From: JAVBQL01 sp031549085
GTDB lineage: Bacteria; Spirochaetota; GWE2-31-10; MWDO01
NCBI GenBank assembly: GCA_031549085.1
Contig: JAVBQL010000010.1
Coordinates: forward strand, 47,491-111,490
DNA: 64,000 nt
Direction: 5' to 3'
Below are positions 53,537 through 63,500 of this stretch, one piece after another. The position numbers and the translations under genes were made by a program. The notes beneath the pieces were generated by a model. That model was given only the letters and a program-made list of their open reading frames with translations, had not been told where the DNA came from and did no database searches. Numbering within the stretch: the stretch's first letter is position 1; each line of letters begins with the position of its first letter.

Positions 53537-53950
53537 CTAAAAGATCTCAAAATACCTTAAGAATACAAATATTAAGAACAAAACTAGAAAGAAAAGAGGA
53601 AGGAAAAATATCAGAAATCTATTTTTTAATGGGTCTATATGAACATATGTCCCATCTTCTCTACTTTTACGACTACCTTTATAAGAGGTCGTTCTTGAGT
53701 AACTTCTATCAGATGAGACTAAAGGTTCTTTAAGATTTTTTCTTCCACATTTTGGACAAGTGTCATTTTTAAAATCGTTTACTCCACCAGTAAACTGACA
53801 AAATGGACACTTTATTTTGCCAAGCTTAGCTCCGCACTTTGGACAAACTTCAGCATCTTTTGAGACCTCTGTATAGCATTTGCCGCAAATATACATCATT
53901 TCACCAGTGGAGTTTTTTGATAAGAAGTTTTGCTCTATTTTACTAGCCAT
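53537..53950 (-). CDS. Zinc-ribbon protein with C-terminal membrane anchor
   Basis: The 137-residue protein has paired zinc motifs: C-G-K-C near 18 with C-P-K-C near 33, and C-P-F-C near 49 with C-P-K-C near 64. A Ser/Arg-rich linker and one membrane helix (F-L-I-F-F-L-P-L-F-F-L-V-L-F-L-I-F-V) follow near the end. It starts 2 bases after the stop of a giant coiled-coil gene and so is the last gene of that operon. It may be an adaptor at the membrane; no enzyme motif is present. Confidence 0.75.
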   Translation of the reverse strand: MASKIEQNFLSKNSTGEMMYICGKCYTEVSKDAEVCPKCGAKLGKIKCPFCQFTGGVNDFKNDTCPKCGRKNLKEPLVSSDRSYSRTTSYKGSRKSREDGTYVHIDPLKNRFLIFFLPLFFLVLFLIFVFLRYFEIF

Positions 53951-53952
53951 TA

Positions 53953-56900
53953 CTATTTTTTCCTTGCATTACCAATACCAAGGTTTAAAACAAACTCAAC
54001 CTCCCCTATAGAGACATTGAGCGTCTTTGCTATATCATCAATCACCCACCCCTGCTCTTTCAGTTGCAGGATTGTTTTCTTTTTATTACCATCATCTTTT
54101 AACTGCTCTTTAATAGGATTCTGATTTTCTAAACTTGCTTTATCTAACAACGACTCAAGCAATCTAATTCTATTATCTGTCTCCCTATTCATATTCTCAA
54201 TCTCTGTCTCTGATTTAACAAGCCACTCTCGAAGCCTGCTAATAGTATTAGTTCTCTCATCAATATCATCAATCAAATGATCCATCTGTTTAAATTTATC
54301 TAAAATATCACCAAAGTGTCCACCAGACTTTATAATATGGGCTGCCTCTTTCTCAAAATTTTTAATCACCTTTTCAAAAGTAGATCTCTTTATATCAAGC
54401 TCATCATACTTTTTATTTAAGCCATCAAAATTACTTCCCATATCATAGATATTTCTCTTCATCTCATCAAAAGAGTCCATCAACCCATTAAGCTCATCAC
54501 TCTTTGTTGAGGCTGTTTCATAAATATTTGAGATTGTTTCAAGTTTACTATTTGCACTCTCTATTCTATTTTCGATATCTGTAAGTTTCTCTTTACTCTC
54601 TTTTACATTCTCTATTTTTTTATTCAAATCATTAACCAAAGATTCTATCTCACCTATTGATTTGTACATATTATCAACTCTATCCTTATCTACAAGAAGA
54701 GAATCATACTTCTCTTCAAAACCACTAAACATGGTGGTAAGCTCATTGGCCCTCTTTTCAACTGATGATATAGTATCTCTTGTTCTCTTAAGCTGCTCAA
54801 CATCTACTTTCAAATCTCTTGTATCATCTATAAGCTTATCTCTTATAGCCTCAACATGCTCAAAACTTGTTGCCTGTCTTTCAAGCCTCTTTATATGCTC
54901 TGCAACCTCTTGAATCCTTCTATCTATACTATTGGTATGCTCCATGAATCTCGTTGTAGATTTATCATCAAGTGTCTTTAAGTTTTGCTGCATCTTAAAT
55001 AGCTCTTTTTTGAAATCTCCCAACCTATCCAAAAGCTCATTCTCATACTTTTTATATTTAATAATTAGTCCATTAAACTCATTCTTAAAAAAGCCATCAA
55101 TCTCATTTTTGCTGTCAGCCAATTTACTAGAAACAAGTGAATCAAACTCATTCTTATATCCTGTTAATCGCAGTTTGCTATTGTTCTCAAGCTCGCTATA
55201 TTTTTTAACAAGATTCTCTCTATTCGCCCTAATTATCTCTTCAAAATCGTTAGACAACAGCTTATCAAAATCGCCTAACTTTTTATCAATGAAATCGACC
55301 TTTGATAAAAACTCATCAATTCTTGTGTTATTAGTTATTATAGCATCATTAGATTGTTTCAAAAATAGATCGAGCGAGTCTCTATACACCTCATCAGAAG
55401 ATTCTAATTTTTCAGAGAGGATAAGATCATATTTTTGCATCTGCTCATTAAAATGTGAATTGAAATCTGCCTCATAATTTTTAATAATCTCTTTCAGATC
55501 AATAAACTCTCTTCTATAGAGTTCTATTCTTGTTATAATACTCTCTTCAAGCTTCTCATAATGGTTGCTCAAATTCTCTCTGCCTAAATTAAAAAACTCA
55601 TCAAGATTATTTTTTTGATTCTCTATTTTACTATTCAAGTCAACTGCAAAATTACTCTTTAGGCTCTTTAGAGTATTTTCCAAATTATCAAATTCAGTTA
55701 TAAACTGATTGAATCTAATCTCACTATCTTTAAATAGCTCACCACTCTTCTTTAGATAGTTCTCTTCAAACTTTATAATCTTATCCTCAAGCCCATATTG
55801 GAAAGAGCTCTCTCGCTCTTTAATGCGCGCCTCAAGATGAGTATAGTCATCTTCCATCTTCTTGAACTTGCCGCCAATACCCTTTATATAGTTATTAACT
55901 TCCTTATCAAAGTGTGAAATCTGTTTATATGTCTCCTCCATTTTAGAGAGTGTTCTATCTTCGCTATTTTTCATAGCCTTACCTATCTTCTCCGCAAAAC
56001 TCTTAAACTTTGTCTCATAATTTAGGCTAATATCCTTAATATCCATTTCAAAGCCAGCCTGTCTATCAAGCAGAATTGCCTCTATATGTTCCATTCTATC
56101 CTTAATTTTTGAGTCTATAGAGTCAGACTTTTCAAATATCTCATTTTCTATCGCTAGGGTTTTCTTATCAATACTCTCTGATATATCAATTAATTTCTTC
56201 TCATAAAGAGAATATTGATTCTCAAATCTAGCAATAATGTCATTAGTCTTACTATTAGCATCATTAGAGATGGCACTCATACTGCTATCTATATTTTCAA
56301 CTATCTTCTCACTCTCTTTAGAGAAGTGCTCATTTAAGTTTTCTATATGTTTATCAATATCAAGCCTTACATTGTTCAAGTCATTTAATAGCTCTTTTTC
56401 GATAGAGTCTCTCTTTTCATCAAAAGATCTATATAGAGCCTCATATCTACCATCTATATTCTCATTAACCTCATCAAAACTACTTTTTAATAACTCTATT
56501 TTATTACTAGTCTCATCTTCTAACAATTTAAAATGCTCTCTATATGAGTCAAGTTCATTTATAGATTTTGCAACCATCTCATCAAGATCATCAATTTTTA
56601 GGTTCATTAGGTCATATTTTGATTTAAGCACATCCCTATATGCTGATAGTTTATCATCAAGATCCTTAGAGTAGTCACTCCACTTCTCATTTACCTCAAG
56701 TTCAAAATTATTAAGATCAGCTCTAACTTTGTTAAAAATATCAAACTCAAGTCTCACTCCTCTATCACTGGCACTCTCTATATAAAAGTTAAACTCTTCA
56801 AGTTTTTTAGTAAGCTCATTTAGGGCATCCATCTTTATAGTCTCTATCTTTTCTGACAATGAATCTATCAGCTTCTCTGTCAATATCTGTTTTTCAGATA

Positions 56901-57909
56901 TTTCTCTATCTATATTGCCTATTTTACTATATAGCTCACTGCTTTGCTTATCATGCTCATCATAGCTATCTTTTAGCTCTTTCAAAATATTTGACTTCAG
57001 CTTCTCGTTATAGTTTTTTAGCTCCTCTGTAACTTTAGAGTGGCTCTCTCTAATATCAAGTATATAACTATCCTTTAGCTTGCTTAAAGATTTATCAATG
57101 TTACTCTTAAAACTTTCAGCTCTAACCTCTACTTTGGTTATATAGTCACCTATATCTTTCACCTTTTCATCTACTTTTTTATCAAAATTATTTTCTTCAG
57201 TTCTAATACTCTCTTTTATATTTGATATTTCACCATTATAAAATCCCATTAGCTCATTTAGCTCTTTGTTTGTATTATTTACGAGTTCACTCTTAAAATC
57301 AGCTACTATTTCAGCCAAACCTGCATATTCAAGCTGAAAACTATTAACAAGCTCCTTTACATACTCCTTATGAGAGATAATATCTTTCAATATACTCTTT
57401 TTTCTCTCATCAATACTCTCAACGTATTGAGTCCCACCCCTCTTTAACTCCTCCATTATCTCTTTGCTCTTTTTATCAAACTCTTTCAATCCATTTGCAA
57501 TATCAATTTTAGCACTCTTTATCTCTTTTAAAGATTGTTTTTGCGAAGCTTCACTATTGTTCTTATCAAGCTCTTCTGAAAGTTTTTTATAATCTGTTGA
57601 TAGTTTATTAAGTCTCTCCTCCATTTTTGCTATTGTTTTTGAACAGTTATTTAGAAGTTCTCTGTTGCTGCCAAGATTTTGATAATCATCTGTAAGTTTA
57701 TCTATCTCTTTTGGAATGGTTGCCAGCATATCACGATATTTTTCAACCTTTACCTCATATTTCGATATGGTCTCAATTTTTTTATCAAGCACATTTGCAA
57801 TTGATGCATACCTATTAAAATTGTGTTTCTTGCGATCCTTTGCAATCAAGAACATTGTAAAAAACAGAGACAAAATAACTGAAAATATAACACTTAATAA
57901 GATAGACAT
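53953..57909 (-). CDS. Giant membrane-anchored coiled-coil protein 1 (SpiroCoCo-type)
   Basis: The 1318-residue protein starts after GGGGGG with one N-terminal membrane helix (L-L-S-V-I-F-S-V-I-L-S-L-F-F-T-M-F-L), then over 1200 residues of charged heptad repeats with few Pro or Gly. The C-terminal 40 residues form a helix-turn-helix-like module (L-K-E-Q-G-W-V-I-D-D-I-A-K-T-L-N-V-S, then G-E-V-E-F-V-L). The helix points the rod into the cytoplasm, so the last domain could reach the nucleoid or a filament. Similar proteins are known only in spirochaetes and have no proven function. The operon holds three of them in tandem. Confidence 0.85.
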   Translation of the reverse strand: MSILLSVIFSVILSLFFTMFLIAKDRKKHNFNRYASIANVLDKKIETISKYEVKVEKYRDMLATIPKEIDKLTDDYQNLGSNRELLNNCSKTIAKMEERLNKLSTDYKKLSEELDKNNSEASQKQSLKEIKSAKIDIANGLKEFDKKSKEIMEELKRGGTQYVESIDERKKSILKDIISHKEYVKELVNSFQLEYAGLAEIVADFKSELVNNTNKELNELMGFYNGEISNIKESIRTEENNFDKKVDEKVKDIGDYITKVEVRAESFKSNIDKSLSKLKDSYILDIRESHSKVTEELKNYNEKLKSNILKELKDSYDEHDKQSSELYSKIGNIDREISEKQILTEKLIDSLSEKIETIKMDALNELTKKLEEFNFYIESASDRGVRLEFDIFNKVRADLNNFELEVNEKWSDYSKDLDDKLSAYRDVLKSKYDLMNLKIDDLDEMVAKSINELDSYREHFKLLEDETSNKIELLKSSFDEVNENIDGRYEALYRSFDEKRDSIEKELLNDLNNVRLDIDKHIENLNEHFSKESEKIVENIDSSMSAISNDANSKTNDIIARFENQYSLYEKKLIDISESIDKKTLAIENEIFEKSDSIDSKIKDRMEHIEAILLDRQAGFEMDIKDISLNYETKFKSFAEKIGKAMKNSEDRTLSKMEETYKQISHFDKEVNNYIKGIGGKFKKMEDDYTHLEARIKERESSFQYGLEDKIIKFEENYLKKSGELFKDSEIRFNQFITEFDNLENTLKSLKSNFAVDLNSKIENQKNNLDEFFNLGRENLSNHYEKLEESIITRIELYRREFIDLKEIIKNYEADFNSHFNEQMQKYDLILSEKLESSDEVYRDSLDLFLKQSNDAIITNNTRIDEFLSKVDFIDKKLGDFDKLLSNDFEEIIRANRENLVKKYSELENNSKLRLTGYKNEFDSLVSSKLADSKNEIDGFFKNEFNGLIIKYKKYENELLDRLGDFKKELFKMQQNLKTLDDKSTTRFMEHTNSIDRRIQEVAEHIKRLERQATSFEHVEAIRDKLIDDTRDLKVDVEQLKRTRDTISSVEKRANELTTMFSGFEEKYDSLLVDKDRVDNMYKSIGEIESLVNDLNKKIENVKESKEKLTDIENRIESANSKLETISNIYETASTKSDELNGLMDSFDEMKRNIYDMGSNFDGLNKKYDELDIKRSTFEKVIKNFEKEAAHIIKSGGHFGDILDKFKQMDHLIDDIDERTNTISRLREWLVKSETEIENMNRETDNRIRLLESLLDKASLENQNPIKEQLKDDGNKKKTILQLKEQGWVIDDIAKTLNVSIGEVEFVLNLGIGNARKK

Positions 57910-58023
57910 CTATTTCCCCCCAACCCCAACAAACTATAAAATATTTTTTTCAATAAATTAAAGGCTTGTCATTAACCCCTTTTAGACCTGCCTTTATTAA
58001 AGTTTTGTACTACCCAATAAAAA

Positions 58024-60483
58024 TTACTTTTTTCTTGCTATATCAAAATCTAATATAAACTCAACTTCACCAACTGAAAGGTTAAGTGATTTTGCAATAT
58101 CATCAATTGTCCAGCCTTGAGACCGAAGCTGCAATATCACTGATTTCTTTGAATTATCATCTGATAGACTCTCTTTTTTGGATTGCGTTCCACTATTTTT
58201 ATTTACTAAAGTCTCTATAAGTTTAATCTTTTTTTCGCTCTCATCATTCAAGCTTGACAAACGAGCCTCTGTTTTAAATAGCCACTCTCTCATCTTGCTT
58301 ATTGACTCAGTTCTTATATCAAGATCTTCTATCAAAGTATCCATCTGATTAAACTTATTTATAACCAAATCTATCTTCTCTTCAGAGTTTGTCAAAGTTG
58401 AGAGATCCTTCTCAAAGTTTCTAAAGCTCTTCTCATAGACCTCTCTCTTAAACTCAACATCATCAAGTCGTTTTATAGTTGCATCAAGCCTTTTGTTTAT
58501 AGAAGAAAGATACTCTTGTGACTTCTCAATGTCAAAAGAGATATTTTTTATATCACCCTCTTTAATCTCAAGTCTATCAAAATAGGTATCAAGCTCCTTA
58601 AACTTGCCATTAACAACCTCAATCTTTTCTTCAAGGTTATTGATTGCAATCTTTCCACTCTTTATATTTTCTAGTCTCTCCTCAATGCTGCTGCTTATCT
58701 CTCGAAGCTCTTTTAACATAAGCTCTATGTTATCAACCTTCTTCTTATCATTTATTATATTTTTGTATCTATCATTCATCTCAACAAAGAGACTATCAAC
58801 CTTTTTGATATCCTTCTCAACACTATCAATCTCACTTTTATAACTCTTTATACTTTGGATATCATCTCTAGTCTTCTTCATCTCAGCTAGCAGTTTATCC
58901 TTTTGGACATTGATATTTTCAATAACAAGGTCAGTCTTCTCTAGTTTTTTAAGATTATCTTCAGCAATCTTTATTCTCTTTTCAATTGCACTGCTATTTT
59001 CTGCATATTTTTGCTGTATCTTCTCTTCACTATCTTTTATATCCTGCTGAACTTTGTATAGCTCTTTTGTGTAAGACTCAATTTTAGAGTTGGTTTCAAA
59101 ATCTATATTTTTGAAAATCTCATTAATCTTCTCAAGCTCACTATCCATGCTATTTTTTATGGAGGACATACCAGCGTCAACAAGGCTTGCGACCTCCTCT
59201 TTTACACCATCTTTTATCTCATTAATATAGGTAGACAAATCATTTATGCTTCCCCTATTCTCCTCTATTCCCTCTATGTTTGTCTTCTCAAGCTCCTCAA
59301 ATCGCTTTATTAAATCTCCCTCATATTGCTCTATTCTCTTGTTGCTCTCTACCAAAAATTCCCCATACTTTTTGATAGTCTCCTCTTTCTTCTCATTAAA
59401 CCATACCTCATAACTATTAATTCTCTCCTCTATTGAAAGAGAAAATGCCTCATTATCTTTACTCATATTATCTTTCAGTTTGATTAGATCATTTTTATAG
59501 CTCTCTATCTTTTCAATCGTATCAGTTTCAAGTGTTCTATATTGCTCTCTCAAAGAGATTTTTGCCTCCTCAATCTTTTTAGCAACATCAACATCAACCT
59601 TCGCCTTATGAGATTTTATCACTTCATTAAGCTCATTGAACTTTTTGGAGTAGTCATTCAGTCTATCAATATTATCAGCAACTATCTTCTCATTCTTTTT
59701 GTAGTAGTCATCTCTTATAATATCAAGCCTCTTGCTAAAATCTAACTCAACACTTGAGGTCTTGTCATAAAGCTCTCTTACTCGAAGCTTAAACTTCTCC
59801 TCCAATAGATTCATCTTCACATCAAACTGGCTATCAATGCTGTCAAATTTTTCTGCGAGATTAGCATCATATCTATTATTAAGGTTATCCATAGATTCTT
59901 TTGCATCTGCTATTGCTCTATTATATGTTGATATAGTCGATTCTGCCTCTTGTTTCATACTATTATAGCTATTTTTAATATTATTTAATCCATTTTCCAA
60001 TATATTAGTAATTTCTCTCTTCGCTTCATCATTTTTAACTACTATATCATCATTAAACTTCGTAGAGAAGCTCTCTACATCAGAGGAGAGTTTATTAAAT
60101 TTCTCCATATACTCTTCAAGCTCTCTATTCTGCTTTGATATATAGTCATCACCTTTAGTGAAAAAATCTCTCTCTATACTTTTCATTTTACTCACAAATT
60201 TATCATTAAGCTCATCAAAGCCAACTTGAAGCTCTTTTAGATAAAATCCATATTGAGTATTAAATTCATTGATTTTTTCTGATATGTCATTATTAAAATC
60301 TTTAATCTCATCAACAACTTTATCTCTATATAGATCTATTACTGAATTTGATATTTTACTCTTTGTAGTTTCAGAGAACTGTTTAAACTCTCTATAAGAC
60401 GCACCCTTCTTTGAAACGACTTTAGAGATAATAAAGAGTGAAGCCGAAAATAACAATGAAATTATGAACAAGACTATATTCAT
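58024..60483 (-). CDS. Giant membrane-anchored coiled-coil protein 2 (SpiroCoCo-type)
   Basis: This paralogue of the downstream gene is 819 residues long: an N-terminal membrane helix (V-L-F-I-I-S-L-L-F-S-A-S-L-F-I-I-S), a basic patch S-K-V-V-S-K-K-G, about 720 residues of coiled coil, then the shared end L-R-S-Q-G-W-T-I-D-D-I-A-K-S-L-N-L-S with G-E-V-E-F-I-L. The last 130 residues before the tail resemble those of protein 1 (for example F-E-K-D-L / F-E-K-E-A, then M-D-T-L-I-E-D-L-D-I-R and L-R/M-R-E-W-L). Start ATG 60483 follows GGGGG. The shared end and different rod lengths suggest a set of spacers. Confidence 0.85.
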   Translation of the reverse strand: MNIVLFIISLLFSASLFIISKVVSKKGASYREFKQFSETTKSKISNSVIDLYRDKVVDEIKDFNNDISEKINEFNTQYGFYLKELQVGFDELNDKFVSKMKSIERDFFTKGDDYISKQNRELEEYMEKFNKLSSDVESFSTKFNDDIVVKNDEAKREITNILENGLNNIKNSYNSMKQEAESTISTYNRAIADAKESMDNLNNRYDANLAEKFDSIDSQFDVKMNLLEEKFKLRVRELYDKTSSVELDFSKRLDIIRDDYYKKNEKIVADNIDRLNDYSKKFNELNEVIKSHKAKVDVDVAKKIEEAKISLREQYRTLETDTIEKIESYKNDLIKLKDNMSKDNEAFSLSIEERINSYEVWFNEKKEETIKKYGEFLVESNKRIEQYEGDLIKRFEELEKTNIEGIEENRGSINDLSTYINEIKDGVKEEVASLVDAGMSSIKNSMDSELEKINEIFKNIDFETNSKIESYTKELYKVQQDIKDSEEKIQQKYAENSSAIEKRIKIAEDNLKKLEKTDLVIENINVQKDKLLAEMKKTRDDIQSIKSYKSEIDSVEKDIKKVDSLFVEMNDRYKNIINDKKKVDNIELMLKELREISSSIEERLENIKSGKIAINNLEEKIEVVNGKFKELDTYFDRLEIKEGDIKNISFDIEKSQEYLSSINKRLDATIKRLDDVEFKREVYEKSFRNFEKDLSTLTNSEEKIDLVINKFNQMDTLIEDLDIRTESISKMREWLFKTEARLSSLNDESEKKIKLIETLVNKNSGTQSKKESLSDDNSKKSVILQLRSQGWTIDDIAKSLNLSVGEVEFILDFDIARKK

Positions 60484-60536
60484 ATATCCCCCAAATATAT
60501 AAAAAGTAAAAACTCTTTTAATCTATAATAAAACTT

Positions 60537-63500
60537 TTATCTAACACCCTTTGATGTATGCAAATCCAGCACAAGCTCAATTTCGCTAACAGGAATGCTC
60601 AAAGATTTTGAGATATCTTCCACTTTAAGACCATATTTACTTAAAAGAAAAATCAGATCCTTTTTTGCATAACCACTATCAATTTTTTTCTCGAGGTCAT
60701 CAACCTTTTTTGATATATCTTCCAATATCTTTGCTTGCTCATTTGTATTAGAGTTAAAAAACCAATCTCTCAAACTATTTATAGAGTCATTTTTCTTCTC
60801 TACATCTTCCATTAGCTTATCTATTTGGTTAAACTTATCAGATAACATATCATATTTTTTATTTACTTCATTGATATTTTTATAATCAATATCATCAAAA
60901 GAGATATTATCGTCTTTTTCCATAAGAGCACTATTAAATTTTTTCATTCTATTTTCTAATAGATATAACTTATTTTCGATATCCAAAATAGTATCTTTTG
61001 CCTTCTTCGTATTCTCTACTCTCTCATCAACTTTTTTTGTAACACCATCCAGATCCTTTATAACAGCTGCTATCTCATCTATATTTTTCTTGTTGGATAG
61101 TATTTCACTATACTTCAAATCAAAATCAGCAAACATCTTATCAAAACTACTAAACCTACTCTCTATGTTTAGAATATCCTCTTTCTCTCTTTTCAATCCC
61201 TCTATACTCTCTTTAATGAAATTAATTTCATTTGTCAATCGATCTTTTAATAGAGATGTCTTCTCCAAATTTGATGATGCTTTCTCTAGCTTTCTTAAAG
61301 TATCCTCAATTTTACCAAACCTATTTTCAAATTGAGAAAAATCTCCCTCAAATTTTTTGGCAAAATTCTTCTCCAAAGCCTTTGTATTTTCAGAAAGAGC
61401 AATCAACTCCTTTTTATTAAGAGCCAATTTTTCGAAAAGCTCACTTTCAAACAATTTATAATTAGAAGATAACTTATCTATCTCGTTGGCAATAATTCTA
61501 TCAACCTCATCTTTGCCAAAGTCAATCTTATCAAGAATATCCTTTTCAAGGTTCGCTTTTATTGTACCTATCTCAAATGAGAGCTCATCAAACTGATTGC
61601 GGACATCATTCAAGTTATCTATAAGTCCATCTTTAAGTTTATACTCTATATTTTCATAATCATCTTCAATACCTTTAAGTTTTTCACTCAAAGTCGATTG
61701 CATATTATCAATTTTGCTATTAAGTAATGAAAATTTATTGCTATATTTACTATCAATACCAATCAACTCTTTTTCAATGTTCTTATCAGCGCTTGATATC
61801 TTATTTTTCACAATATTTGCAAATTTACTCTCAATAGAGTTCAACTCATTCTTAAATCTAAATAGTTCCTCATTATAGCTATTCACCTTACTCAATATGG
61901 AATCTTCAAGTTGCTTATATTCAGCCTTAACATCGTTCTTGCTCTCCTCAAGGAAGTAGGTAAATTCTCTCTTACTGATTTCAAGTTTATAGCTAATTTT
62001 ATTTTCAAAGTTCTCTCTTAAATTAAGTATCTCGTTTGAAAGAGTATTAAACCTATCTGTTAGTAATGTTAAATCTTTTTCAAAATTGAGATATTGTTCT
62101 CTTGTTTTTGATGCCTCATCTGTCAAAAATAGATCATACTGTTTTGATATCTCAAGTTCGATATCACTGATATTTTGAAATATATTTGATACTTTAACAT
62201 CATAATTTTCTTTTATACTATTAATCTCACTATCAATTTTACTCTCAATCTCTTTAGCTCTATTCAATAGATTAGTTTCTACATCTATAGATAAATTATC
62301 AATATTGTCTCCCAAAGAGTTAAGCTCATCTTTGTAGCCAGCAAGTCTCTCTCTTATCTCAATTTCAAAATTATTAGAATACTCTCTCAAGTTTCTAATC
62401 CCTAAAGTCATAGTCTTTGCAATCTCATCATGAAAACTATTGATTTTTGACTCTACGGTATGAGTGCTATCCAATATTTTGTTATCTATAATAGAGAGAA
62501 AATTTTCACTTGATAATATTATCTCATCTATATCATTTTTATAGAGTTTAATCTTATCTGTAATATCTTTGTTGAAATCCTCTCTTATCTTAGTAAAATA
62601 TAGCTCACCTCCATTAATGGCTCTATTAATTTTATCTATTCCATTAGTTACTTCAGTTTGAACATCACTAGAAATCCTATTGCTTATAGATTCAAGCTCA
62701 TCTTTAGTCTTTATAATGTCTACTTCCAAATTAAGTAGCTCATTTAAGCTCTTCTCATAGGAGCTGCTCTTATCAAAGAGACTCTTCTCTACTTTAGAGA
62801 TAAAATCTCTCTCTATTTTTTCAACTTTGTTTTCTATAGTATCCACAGCAGAGATAATATCACTTGAGATACTATTAGAGAAGTTAGAGTATCTCTCTTC
62901 TAATATAGAGATATTCTCATTTGCACTATTTTGTATTTCACCTTTAACATAGTTAATACTATTTTTTAGCTCAGAAATTTCTTTTTTGCAATCCTCTATT
63001 TTATAGGTAATGTCATTAGAGATCATCCCTGCCTGTGACTGAAGTGTTTGCATCATCTCATCTATTGCGATATCCACTCTCTTTAGTTCATCTTTAGTAG
63101 CATTTTTTATCTCGCTATTAATAGTAGATATTCCATTCTCAACCTCTCTCTTGATAGAACTTTTTAGTATGATAATTTCAGACCTTACATTATCCAACTC
63201 TCTATTCATCTTTTCAAGTTTTTGCTGGTTCTCTTTTATATACTCACTATTTTTAATGGTTGTCTTATTATTTATCTCCCTAATACTATTCTCTATCTCC
63301 ATTTCAAGAGATGAAATAAAGGAGTCAATCTTATTCTTATTGAAAGAGAGACTATCATCAATATTCTTTTCAAAATAGATACTAATAGAGTTAATTTCAG
63401 ATTTTAACTCATCAACTTCTCTTCTAAATAGCTCAAGTTTAGAGTCCATCTCCATATTATACTCTTCATATTTATTATTAAAATTATCTAGTTCTCTATT

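Noticed and set aside
54932..55477. Long plus-strand frame (181 codons) opposite coiled-coil protein 1
   Set aside because: It is the Ser/Leu-rich complement of a Glu/Lys/Asp heptad-coding strand, as are the similar frames at 56237-56674 and 61090-61335.
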